DNA from: Mycoplasmatota bacterium
Lineage (GTDB): Bacteria; Bacillota_I; Bacilli_A; Izemoplasmatales; Izemoplasmataceae
NCBI GenBank assembly: GCA_022712785.1
Contig: JAFLJX010000086.1
Coordinates: 1-15,172, forward strand
Reading direction: 5' to 3'
Length of the DNA stretch: 15,172 nt
Position 1 is the first letter of the stretch, and every line of letters begins with the position of its first letter. Under the pieces are notes generated by a model. The model saw only the letters and a program-made list of their open reading frames with translations, had not been told where the DNA came from and ran no database searches. Below are positions 7,138-13,652 of this stretch, one piece after another. The translations under genes and the position numbers were made by a program.

Positions 7138-7287
7138 ATGGTCTCTAACATTGAAGAATATTTAAAGAATCCATGTAGATACAGTGCACTACCCTTTTAC
7201 AAAGAAGTTAGGCAGAATAATGATTTATTAGTAATTCATAATGATGATTTAAACCAAAAGGTATATAACTTTAAAGTTATTACTTGA
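7138..7287 (+). pseudogene. Truncated GNAT acetyltransferase (N-terminal 49 residues)
   Basis: An ATG one base after the phosphorylase stop opens a 49-residue frame. Its first 20 residues, IEEYLKNPCRYSALPFYK in part, match the characteristic N terminus of a GNAT subfamily (xYLKNPC..SIPYWK). The catalytic domain, with the acetyl-CoA loop, is missing: the frame ends at TGA 7285-7287 and reading on gives nothing GNAT-like. It is probably the remains of a fourth operon gene, cut near residue 45 by deletion. Confidence 0.6.
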
Positions 7288-7376
7288 AAATGAAAAATTT
7301 GATTGATAAATATGGAAAAGAGAGATATTTATAACTCTACAAATCAAGTACCACAAACTACGATTTATTGTTTAAC

Positions 7377-7416
7377 AAGATGAGATTCACTTGTTAGTGG
7401 ATCTTTCTTATTTCTT
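7377..7416 (+). terminator. Terminator-like hairpin
   Basis: AGATTCAC and GTGGATCT pair with one G-U around TTGTTA, and a T-rich run (TTTCTTATTTCTTT) follows. It probably ends the kinase-GNAT-phosphorylase transcript. Confidence 0.6.
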
Positions 7417-7643
7417 TGAGAGATTATTAATCGATTCTAGGATGACTTTTTATGCACTAATTTGCTTGATTTATGTATAATTGGTGACATACTAAACATG
7501 GTACATATGTGTATTTTTATTATTAAAATGACAAAAATAGTTTATCGATTTGTCTAAAATCGCTATTACTTCATACACATTAAACATCTTTGATAAGCGA
7601 TTTAGTAATCGAAAAGCATTGTCAAGTTGTCTTTACATATTTG
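7417..7643. other. Non-coding stretch with overlapping CGATTT hairpins
   Basis: No supported gene. CGATTT (7546-7551), AAATCGCT (7557-7564), AGCGATTT (7596-7603) and AATCG (7607-7611) alternate, so two mutually exclusive hairpins can form: one with a 5-base loop and one with a perfect 8-pair stem around about 31 bases. It may be a switching RNA or a multi-site operator; no gene follows directly. Confidence 0.35.
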
Positions 7644-7672
7644 TTGACAGGAATACATTTCAATGATATTAT
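7644..7672 (+). promoter_or_regulatory. Strong sigma-A promoter
   Basis: Consensus TTGACA at 7644-7649, a 17-base spacer and TATTAT at 7667-7672; start predicted near 7679. It is the best promoter in the window, yet no intact gene lies directly behind it. Confidence 0.8.
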
Positions 7673-7678
7673 TATAGT

Positions 7679-7725
7679 GTGATTGTGCCCTGAAGACATC
7701 CTACGCGGACCAGGGACTTTTTTTT
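7679..7725 (+). promoter_or_regulatory. Leader attenuator or very short terminated RNA
   Basis: The predicted RNA begins GTGATTGTGCCCTG and ends in a hairpin CCCTG (7688-7692)/CAGGG (7711-7715), with an inner TCC/GGA stem, followed by nine T. A second CAGGG at 7737-7741 (in TCAGGGAGGG) overlaps a ribosome site. CCCTGA could pair with either copy, forming the terminator or masking the ribosome site. I cannot match it to a known riboswitch class. Confidence 0.5.
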
Positions 7726-7752
7726 TATACTTTTTTCAGGGAGGGTTAGCAT

Positions 7753-7797
7753 ATGAGTTCTCAAAGAAAAATATTCATGAGAATTGTTTGGTTGTGA
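7753..7797 (+). pseudogene. 14-codon gene stump behind the attenuator
   Basis: ATG 7753 follows GGGAGGG with a seven-base gap and encodes MSSQRKIFMRIVWL, stop. With a consensus promoter, a leader terminator and an ideal ribosome site, this looks like the start of a formerly regulated gene. Its body appears cut off: an IS-like end begins at about 7803. The family is unknown because too little remains. Confidence 0.4.
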
Positions 7798-7802
7798 ACT
7801 AG

Positions 7803-7857
7803 TCCCTGTCAAGTAGACACTATAAAAAAAGAAAGGAGTGATATTTTGAAGATGATT
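7803..7857 (+). mobile_element. Left end of an IS3-like element (remnant)
   Basis: CCCTGTCAAGTAGACACTA is followed by an A-run, GAAAGGAGTGA and TTGAAGATGATTCAC. This is the layout of an IS terminus, a leader, a ribosome site and a transposase start. The frame stops after six codons, so only the tip remains. The arrangement is similar to 10878-10940, where GTCAATTCAGACACTTATA is followed by AAAGGGATGATT and TTTGAAGG. No transposase domain is present. Confidence 0.35.
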
Positions 7858-7979
7858 CACATTTAGTACTCCTCATGATTTCTCGTTTTTTTATGGGTTT
7901 TTCTTATATGAACTTTCCTTCAAGAGATTTACCTAAATAGTCTTATCCTATCCTTATAGGGTTACTGATATAATCTCGG

Positions 7980-8008
7980 TTGTGGTTCTTTAACGAGGAT
8001 GCTATAAT
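7980..8008 (+). promoter_or_regulatory. Promoter of the 8045 lipoprotein gene
   Basis: TTGTGG at 7980-7985, 17 bases, TATAAT at 8003-8008. The predicted start, near 8015, gives a leader of about 30 nt. Confidence 0.6.
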
Positions 8009-8044
8009 AAATTATATAAGTAAGTGAATTTAGGGGTGGTTGAA

Positions 8045-8485
8045 TTGAAAAAAGTAGGATTGCTTTTAATGATAACCGTGATATTTTTACTTTTTGGATG
8101 TAATGGTGTTAGTAATGAAAATAAAATAAATGAAGAATTATGGAATTCAATTATCGATACTGAGTTTGTTGCTGTTAACTATATGGGAGAATCAATATAT
8201 TTCTATGAAAGGGATTCAGTAAAGTATTGTGATTTTTGGATGTCAGGTAGTGGAGTTCCAGTAATATTCTTTCATACTTCTGATATTGAGTTCGATGAAG
8301 AAGGAAATATCATTTTGGAAACACCTACTCAGTTTTTAGGTCCTGTTGATTTTAATAATGATCTGATACTTGAGACAGTCACTGTTGAGTACACTGATGA
8401 AATAATTTCATTGAATGGGATTCAATATGAAGACTTTGACTTTAATAGCCGTGAACAAGCACTTGAATGGATTGGACAGCAATAA
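8045..8485 (+). CDS. Small lipoprotein of unknown function
   Basis: A 146-residue secreted lipoprotein. Starting at TTG 8045 (AGGGGTGG just upstream) the signal reads MKKVGLLLMITVIFLLFGC, with lipobox LFGC; the GTG at 8024 would put seven odd residues in front and has no ribosome site. The mature part is acidic and strand-like (VAVNYMGESIYFYERDSV, IEFDEEGNIILETPTQFLG). No family is recognised. It resembles the other exported proteins here in composition (many D, E, Y) but I see no shared motif. The following membrane-protein gene starts 57 bases later and may be on the same transcript. Confidence 0.75.
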   Translation: MKKVGLLLMITVIFLLFGCNGVSNENKINEELWNSIIDTEFVAVNYMGESIYFYERDSVKYCDFWMSGSGVPVIFFHTSDIEFDEEGNIILETPTQFLGPVDFNNDLILETVTVEYTDEIISLNGIQYEDFDFNSREQALEWIGQQ

Positions 8486-8542
8486 GATTAAAATTAGATT
8501 CTTTGTGTCAAATGATTGAGGAAAACAGACGAGGTTAATCAT

Positions 8543-8896
8543 ATGAAACTTAATTTAATAACTGAAAAAGGGAATATTAACTATTTTGGATTAATTAAAT
8601 CAACATTATTAATCTCGTTTTTATATGGACTTTTTTTTGAAGGAATTAGTTTTATTGATAAGGCTATAGGTGAAAGTATAATTATTAACGGAATAGTATT
8701 TGGTTTATTGACTATTCAATTAATAATCTATATTATTGCGCAGTGTATATTAATCAGAAGAATTTTAAGAAGTATTGTTTTAGTAAATATTTATTTTTCG
8801 TTTACTATAGCTATTAATAAAGTATATCATGTTATGAATACATGTATTTTATATACTAAAAAAATGCATCTAAGATTTATGGTAGTTCGTTGTTGA
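8543..8896 (+). CDS. Small membrane protein, perhaps truncated
   Basis: A 117-residue protein with three hydrophobic segments, about 15-37, 44-70 and 75-95, and a short basic tail (TKKMHLRFMVVRC). ATG 8543 has only a weak ribosome site (GAGG, 8531-8534); TTG 8516 has none. The tail looks like out-of-frame sequence, so the protein may have lost its C-terminal domain through a frameshift. Family unknown. It sits between a lipoprotein gene and a large polytopic membrane protein, and could have worked with them. Confidence 0.5.
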   Translation: MKLNLITEKGNINYFGLIKSTLLISFLYGLFFEGISFIDKAIGESIIINGIVFGLLTIQLIIYIIAQCILIRRILRSIVLVNIYFSFTIAINKVYHVMNTCILYTKKMHLRFMVVRC

Positions 8897-8937
8897 AATT
8901 CGATAGATTTATTATATTATTATAATCTATTTATCGA
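8893..8937 (+). promoter_or_regulatory. Promoter inside a long inverted repeat before the 8949 gene
   Basis: TTGAAA (8893-8898), 16 bases and TATTAT (8915-8920) form a plausible promoter. It overlaps an inverted repeat in which TTCGATA..GATT (8899-8909) mirrors AATCTAT..TATCGAA (8924-8938) with a few unpaired bases. The right arm abuts the ribosome site AAGGGAG. This could be an operator or a structure that hides the ribosome site. Confidence 0.4.
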
Positions 8938-8948
8938 AGGGAGAAATA

Positions 8949-10793
8949 ATGAAAAAAATTATTAAAAGATTAGTCTATGAATATGACTATGCTTTAAGCA
9001 TGAAGAAAAGATACAAATACTCTTATAGAAGAAGTGATGCAATAATAAATTATTTATTAGTTTTTATTGTGATGATTGGAATTTTTACAGGAATTGGGTT
9101 TTTAATAAATATTTATATGAATCTAGATTATGTTGTATATTCTTTGAATACAGCTTTTTTAGGTTCTTTTGTTTTAGTTAAAATTTATCTAGAGAAAAAG
9201 TTTATGAGAAATAAAGGAATAAATTACAAGGTATTAGCAAGTATTAGTGTTGAGGTTCTATTTTGGATAGCTGTTGTTACTATGGTTTCTGCAATTCAAC
9301 TATTGTTTAGTTTTTATATGATTAGTAGTAATATTGTTGGTTTAATGCTGTTACTCATTTCTACAATATCAATTACATGTTTACTTTTAATTGCAAGATA
9401 TTCTGAAAATACTAATAACACTATTATTGTAAGGATATTTTTTGTATCAGTGATATTGAATATGTTTTCAATGGCCATATATAGCTTGTCACTTATTAGC
9501 AATCCAGTTTTTGCATTTTCACTTATGTATGTTTTTGTTTTAGGTGTAATGTTTATTAAACTAATGTTAATACCTAAACAATCATTATTAGGTTTTACTA
9601 AGCTAAGAATTTGGATGTTATTTGGAATAATAATATCAATTCTATATGTAAATAGAATAACTAATATTACAAACTTTAAATTTTGGGATAAGGAGTATAA
9701 TTTAGTAGTAACTAAACCTAATATTTTGAGTGAAACTCCAAGGGTCAATGACCTTAGACTTTTCAAAAGTTCACTTGTTACTGAAGATTATATTATTCAT
9801 GAGGTTAATGGAGAAATACTTATTTATGATAAAACAACGAATTTAATTAAAAGAAGCAATGAAAATTATAATAGAATACTTCGAATATACGAGATGAATA
9901 ATGAGATATATTTTGTATCAAAAGGAGAATCAATCCATGAATCAAATCACTGGATTTACACATATAACTTATACCATATTGATGACAATTTAAATATCAG
10001 ATTAAATTCTGTTGTTACTGGTTATAACATACATGATTATTATATATTTAAGATTGACGGTAAAGCAGCATTTATTAGTTATATTGATAATGAGTTAGGT
10101 TCATTATTTATAGAAACAGAATTAGGTAGTAATGAATATTTTATTGATGAAACTTTTGAGAATGGTGATGTAGTTTATGAAGACACCAGACAAATCATTA
10201 TTTTAAAAGATGGTAAGTATGAGTATATTACAAGTTATAGTAATTATATTATTGATTTTATTGACAGAACCAAGGAAACTCGTTATTCAAATGGATATGT
10301 AATTAATAGAAACCTACAAATATATTCAATTAGTGAATACTTAAAAGATGATGGGGACTTTTTGCAGGTTTATTGGCCTGAACCTGTACATTATGGATTT
10401 AATCTCTTTTATTATTATGAAGGGGTATTTACACTGGCTGTTGATTCTATATCTGTTTTTAGGAGTGACTTAATAATAAACTATACTGGTTCTGATTTAG
10501 AATTAACATCAGCGTTATACAGTCATAACCATAATATTTTCCCTTATGAAGATAAACTATACTTTACTGGTTATGAGGGTGAATATAAGGTAATTGATCT
10601 TGATAATGTTGGTGAGTATTTAATGTATAAGATCGCTAATGATAATGAAAAATGGCGTGAACAAGATTATATCGGGAATGAGTACTATGTAAATTCATAT
10701 AATAAAAATCTAGTATATGTTCAAATGACTTTTATAGTTTGTTTAATAGGTGTGTTAGATTTAGAAATTTATAAGAAATCTACTCCCCTCTAA
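8949..10793 (+). CDS. Polytopic membrane protein with a large strand-rich C-terminal domain
   Basis: A 614-residue protein; AAGGGAG six bases before ATG makes the start secure. Seven hydrophobic segments are visible at about 30-57, 62-84, 93-125, 128-151, 158-182, 186-209 and 219-237. About 345 soluble residues follow, rich in Y, I, N and D and built of short repeated strand pairs (for example EIYFVSKGES, AAFISYIDNE, QIIILKDGKYEY, DKLYFTGYEGEYKVIDLDN). This pattern suggests a beta-propeller or similar sensor-like fold. A last hydrophobic stretch (about 587-603) lies near the end. I do not recognise the family. With an odd number of N-terminal helices the two termini lie on opposite sides, so the big domain is probably extracellular. 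It is followed by a strong terminator. Confidence 0.7.
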   Translation: MKKIIKRLVYEYDYALSMKKRYKYSYRRSDAIINYLLVFIVMIGIFTGIGFLINIYMNLDYVVYSLNTAFLGSFVLVKIYLEKKFMRNKGINYKVLASISVEVLFWIAVVTMVSAIQLLFSFYMISSNIVGLMLLLISTISITCLLLIARYSENTNNTIIVRIFFVSVILNMFSMAIYSLSLISNPVFAFSLMYVFVLGVMFIKLMLIPKQSLLGFTKLRIWMLFGIIISILYVNRITNITNFKFWDKEYNLVVTKPNILSETPRVNDLRLFKSSLVTEDYIIHEVNGEILIYDKTTNLIKRSNENYNRILRIYEMNNEIYFVSKGESIHESNHWIYTYNLYHIDDNLNIRLNSVVTGYNIHDYYIFKIDGKAAFISYIDNELGSLFIETELGSNEYFIDETFENGDVVYEDTRQIIILKDGKYEYITSYSNYIIDFIDRTKETRYSNGYVINRNLQIYSISEYLKDDGDFLQVYWPEPVHYGFNLFYYYEGVFTLAVDSISVFRSDLIINYTGSDLELTSALYSHNHNIFPYEDKLYFTGYEGEYKVIDLDNVGEYLMYKIANDNEKWREQDYIGNEYYVNSYNKNLVYVQMTFIVCLIGVLDLEIYKKSTPL

Positions 10794-10812
10794 TAGTTTT
10801 TTCGTGGATAGA

Positions 10813-10844
10813 AAGTTAGGTTGGGACAATAACCTAGCTTTTTT
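10813..10844 (+). terminator. Rho-independent terminator
   Basis: AAGTTAGGTT and AACCTAGCTT pair (10 pairs, one G-U) around GGGACAAT, followed by six T. It lies 20 bases after the stop codon of the 614-residue protein. Confidence 0.9.
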
Positions 10845-10877
10845 GAACAAGTAGATTTCATTCATTTTTCTCAGGTT

Positions 10878-10945
10878 GAAGTCAATTCAGACACTTATAA
10901 AGAAATCACGAAAGGGATGATTCTATTTGAAGGAAAAAGATCATG
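10878..10945 (+). mobile_element. Second IS3-like left end (remnant)
   Basis: GTCAATTCAGACACTTATAA, then GAAAGGGATGATTC and TTTGAAGGAAAAAGATCATG, parallels the order of motifs at 7807-7853: terminal TGTCAA..GACACT, A-run, ribosome site, TTG start about 45 bases in. The frame from TTG closes after about 11 codons. No transposase body remains. Both ends face right and both sit at the edge of a decayed gene. The assignment rests on this mutual similarity. Confidence 0.3.
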
Positions 10946-10983
10946 AAGAATCATTAGGTTAATCTATCATATAGAAGTAATAA

Positions 10984-11112
10984 AAAATATTTGGATTTAG
11001 AAATAGATTAGTTCACGACTATACTAATATCATTATTGAGATTGTCTATGATACTATTATTGAAGAGTTGCCAACTTTACTGAATGAACTTCATAAGGTA
11101 TTATATTTATAA
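10984..11112 (+). pseudogene. C-terminal stump of a HepT/DUF86-type HEPN toxin
   Basis: An open stretch of 42 codons without a start begins just after a stop and reads KIFGFRNRLVHDYTNIIIEI, then VYDTIIEELPTLLNELHKVLYL. FRNRLVHDY is the HEPN active-site motif R-x4-6-H, and IEIVYDTI..LP.L is the typical end of HepT (DUF86) toxins, which are paired with the MNT nucleotidyltransferase antitoxin. The first ~70 residues and any antitoxin gene are missing. The preceding bases carry an IS-like end, which may have removed them. The stop codon overlaps the first copy of the repeated site at 11109. Confidence 0.65.
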
Positions 11113-11127
11113 TAAGTTGCAGCTAAA
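11109..11127 (+). repeat. Cassette-boundary-like site, copy 1
   Basis: ATAATAAGTTGCAGCTAAA. Its first bases overlap the stop codon of the HepT remnant. It is followed at once by the inverted repeat ATACTAT (11127-11133)/ATAGTAT (11149-11155). Confidence 0.65.
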
Positions 11128-11174
11128 TACTATACAAACTTTTTAAAGATAGTATCTATTTATAAATAATTTGT

Positions 11175-11180
11175 TATAAT
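11175..11180 (+). promoter_or_regulatory. -10 box for the 11201 kinase gene
   Basis: TATAAT at 11175-11180 lies 20 bases before the ribosome site AGGTGAT region. The -35 is poor (around TCTATT, 11155). The inverted repeat ATACTAT/ATAGTAT ends at this -35 and could be an operator. Confidence 0.5.
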
Positions 11181-11200
11181 TCAATAGGGCAGGTGATAGT

Positions 11201-12223
11201 ATGGATAGTGAAATTGAGTCATTAATTGGAATGGTTATAATTGAAAAAAGATTAATTGATGAAAGAAATATAGATAACGATGTACGTTATACCTATGAAA
11301 TAAAAACCAAACACGGTAAATACTGTATGAAATTGCACCACAATAGTTTTACGACTAAAGAGAGAGTAAATAAGACAGCTAAATTAGTTATAAAATATAA
11401 TGAGTTAGGATTCTATTCTCCCAAATACATTAAATTACCAAACGGATCATACTCTGTAAATATAATTGAAGATAATCTATTGTTTGTATTATGGGTAGAA
11501 GAATTTTCAAAATATGAAACTACAAATGATAAAGAGATTGTATTATCTCATGATTTCCAACTTCAAATTGCTGATTATATAGGCATTGTTTCTAATGGGT
11601 TAAAAAATTATGAATTCGATTTTAAATCACCTTATGTTATGTACTTACCATTTGATAACACAACTAGGACTGATGAGTATGAAGAATATTTAGAAAAAGT
11701 ATATAGTCAATTGTCTGGGAATCAATTAGTTAATCAGGATAACTTAGAGTATGTTAGAGAGTTCTTCTACACAAAAAGAGCAGAAATTAAAAATAAGTAT
11801 GATAAATTACCAAGTGCAGCTTTTCAAGATGATTTACAAATCGAGAATTTATTAATTTTTAAAAAAAAGTTTAAAGGAGTTCTTGATTTTAATTTGTCAG
11901 GTACAGAAAAAGTACTTACTTACTTTATTAATGAAACTGCTCATCAAGAAAGTGAAGCAATTGGAATAAATTGGATATCAAATGATTATGTAGAACTCCA
12001 CTTAAGTTTATTTAAAGAAAAGTTACAACGTTTCAAAATGCATTATTCGTTAAATAAACTTGAATTAGGTATTATTGAGGACTTATACAAGGTAATTGTT
12101 CCCTATAAATACTTCCCATTAACAGAAATTTTAGGTTATACTAGATTACATGATTTTGACGAAGTAAACTATAGATTACAGTGGATGATAAATATTATAG
12201 AAAAAGAGTTAAACTTGAATTGA
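11201..12223 (+). CDS. Divergent APH-like kinase with altered catalytic loop
   Basis: A 340-residue protein of the APH/Bud32-like kinase fold. Expected elements: an N-lobe lysine in GKYCMKLHH; the hinge-like FVLWVEEFSKYET; the catalytic loop FQDDLQIENLLIF, where the usual H-x-D-x4-N is Q209-x-D211-x4-N216; and the metal-binding LDFN with D229. The catalytic Asp and Asn are kept but the His is replaced by Gln. The protein may still be active on an unusual substrate. Ribosome site AGGTGAT seven bases before ATG. The gene stands alone between two copies of the repeated site. It shows no close similarity to the kinase at 4911 beyond the fold. Confidence 0.75.
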   Translation: MDSEIESLIGMVIIEKRLIDERNIDNDVRYTYEIKTKHGKYCMKLHHNSFTTKERVNKTAKLVIKYNELGFYSPKYIKLPNGSYSVNIIEDNLLFVLWVEEFSKYETTNDKEIVLSHDFQLQIADYIGIVSNGLKNYEFDFKSPYVMYLPFDNTTRTDEYEEYLEKVYSQLSGNQLVNQDNLEYVREFFYTKRAEIKNKYDKLPSAAFQDDLQIENLLIFKKKFKGVLDFNLSGTEKVLTYFINETAHQESEAIGINWISNDYVELHLSLFKEKLQRFKMHYSLNKLELGIIEDLYKVIVPYKYFPLTEILGYTRLHDFDEVNYRLQWMINIIEKELNLN

Positions 12224-12264
12224 TATGAAAATCAAAAATAATTTCAAATAAAGCAAAAAAAACA

Positions 12265-12284
12265 ATATTAAGTTGCAACTAATG
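12265..12284 (+). repeat. Cassette-boundary-like site, copy 2
   Basis: ATATTAAGTTGCAACTAATG, 42 bases after the kinase stop codon. Its right half continues as CAACTA-ATGA-TAGTTG, a perfect 6-pair inverted repeat reaching the ribosome site of the next gene. Confidence 0.65.
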
Positions 12285-12306
12285 ATAGTTGGAAGGTGAT
12301 GAAATT

Positions 12307-12828
12307 ATGTATATAAAAGACGGGAAAATAATAATTAGAAGTGCCGAGTTAAGCGATACTACCACCTTATCAAAATGGTGGGCTGATGGTAAAATTATGG
12401 CACATGCAGGATTTCCAAAGGGATTAAAAACTGATGAATTAAAACTAGTTAATAGAATAAAACTTCAAAATGAGCAATCTTTCCCAAAAAATCAACTTAT
12501 GATTATTGAGTTAATTAATAAATATTCAATTGGTGAAATGAATTATCGTGAACAATCAATGGGTGTATTTGAAATAGGGATTAAGATTTGTGATTTTAAA
12601 GAGCAAAGTAAAGGGTATGGAGCAATAGCAATTAAATTAATGATTAAATATCTAAAAAATGAATTAAAAGCAAATAAGATTGTTCTTGATACAAATCTAA
12701 ATAATGTAGGAACTCAAAGGTTTTACAAAAGACTTGGATTCAAACAAACTAATACAAAAAAGGATTGTTGGACAGATCAAATGGGCAACCTTCAAGGTGC
12801 AGTATTTTTTGAAATGATATTATGGTAA
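12307..12828 (+). CDS. GNAT N-acetyltransferase, RimJ/RimL-AAC(6')-like
   Basis: A 173-residue acetyltransferase that uses acetyl-CoA. It opens with DGKIIIRSAELSDTTTLSKW, the strand-then-helix start of the Acetyltransf_3 group, in which the TL..W motif is common in AAC(6')-like and ribosomal-protein acetyltransferases. The acetyl-CoA loop is Q100-S-K-G103-Y-G105. The C-terminal NNVGTQRFYKRLGF is a classic GNAT signature. The substrate is unknown; an aminoglycoside is possible but not shown. ATG 12307 has GGAAGGTGAT upstream; the extension from 12289 passes through that ribosome site and is rejected. It occupies the whole interval between two repeat sites (12265 and 12836). Confidence 0.9.
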   Translation: MYIKDGKIIIRSAELSDTTTLSKWWADGKIMAHAGFPKGLKTDELKLVNRIKLQNEQSFPKNQLMIIELINKYSIGEMNYREQSMGVFEIGIKICDFKEQSKGYGAIAIKLMIKYLKNELKANKIVLDTNLNNVGTQRFYKRLGFKQTNTKKDCWTDQMGNLQGAVFFEMILW

Positions 12829-12835
12829 TAAACTC

Positions 12836-12852
12836 ATAATAAGTTATACTGT
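12836..12852 (+). repeat. Cassette-boundary-like site, copy 3 (left half conserved)
   Basis: ATAATAAGTT is exact; the right half is changed to ATACTGT instead of GCAACTA. It begins 8 bases after the GNAT stop codon. The changed half runs into the -10 box of the next gene. Confidence 0.5.
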
Positions 12853-12857
12853 ATAAT
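12852..12857 (+). promoter_or_regulatory. -10 box for the 12879 gene
   Basis: TATAAT at 12852-12857, with AGGGGATGAG as ribosome site before ATG 12879. No good -35 is present; the -35 position (12829-12834) falls just before repeat copy 3. Confidence 0.45.
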
Positions 12858-12878
12858 AAATTATAGGGGATGAGTACT

Positions 12879-13628
12879 ATGGATGTTTTTTTAATAGTAG
12901 TAACAGCAATTGCTTTACTTATAACTTTATTCTTTATGATATTTATCGATGCCAAATTAATATTTTGGTATTTGGTTGATAAAAAAGGAATAAGAAAAAG
13001 ATTGATAAAGAAATATGAAAAAAACAATCAAGAGATTTATCTCTTAGGCAGTTTACATCACATGCATAACGGGCTACCTAACTTTGGCTACCAACATTTA
13101 AAAGCAGTTTTAATGAATCTTAACCCTGATGTTTTGCTTATTGAGAGCAGACAAGAAGAAATAGAAACTGGAAATGTTGCTGACGGGCCATTAGAAATGT
13201 TTTATCTTCATATGGCTGCAAAAGATAAAGGTATACCAGTAAAAGGTGTAGATTGGTTTTCTTATACAGAAACAAAACCTGGTGGAACGAATAAAACAAG
13301 AGATAATCAAATTTCTAAGAATATACTTAGATATAGTAAAGGCTATAAAAAAGTATTAATAGTTGTTGGGGCGACACATATGCTAATTGAATCAAAGAGA
13401 TTTAAAAAACTTGGATATAAAAGTTCGAAAATTGAACAAACTCAGTTAAATTCTATTTTCAAAACAAACGAGACTACTCACGTCTTTCCTGAGACAACGA
13501 TTAAGTTTTTAGATATACGAATATCAAGAGAAAATGAAATTTTAAAAATAAAAGATTTAGATAATAAATGGCGCATTGCAACTACAAGAGTTATAGAAGA
13601 TTTGGAAAGATTTAAATCTAGACTTTAA
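12879..13628 (+). CDS. Membrane-anchored TraB/Tiki-ChaN superfamily protein
   Basis: A 249-residue protein with one N-terminal membrane helix (about 3-28) and an EreA/ChaN/TraB/Tiki-type domain. The two family G-x-x-H motifs are present, GSLHH (G57-H60) and VGATHM (G164-H167), with the expected acidic LLIESR (E89) between them. Members are metal-dependent hydrolases or peptidases, erythromycin esterases, or pheromone-control proteins (TraB/PrgY). Which activity this one has cannot be told. The C-terminal region (about 170-249) is basic and not recognised. ATG 12879 is chosen for its ribosome site. It fills the interval between repeat copies 3 and 4. Confidence 0.75.
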   Translation: MDVFLIVVTAIALLITLFFMIFIDAKLIFWYLVDKKGIRKRLIKKYEKNNQEIYLLGSLHHMHNGLPNFGYQHLKAVLMNLNPDVLLIESRQEEIETGNVADGPLEMFYLHMAAKDKGIPVKGVDWFSYTETKPGGTNKTRDNQISKNILRYSKGYKKVLIVVGATHMLIESKRFKKLGYKSSKIEQTQLNSIFKTNETTHVFPETTIKFLDIRISRENEILKIKDLDNKWRIATTRVIEDLERFKSRL

Positions 13629-13652
13629 GATATCTGATATTGTATGAAACAT

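Noticed and set aside
7672..7860. 62-residue open frame on the minus strand
   Set aside because: It runs antisense through the attenuator, the gene stump and the IS-like end, has no ribosome site, and reads poly-Lys/Phe from T and A runs. Treated as chance.
9314..9766. 150-residue minus-strand frame inside the 614-residue protein gene
   Set aside because: Hydrophobic only because it mirrors TM codons; no ribosome site and fully inside a well-supported gene.
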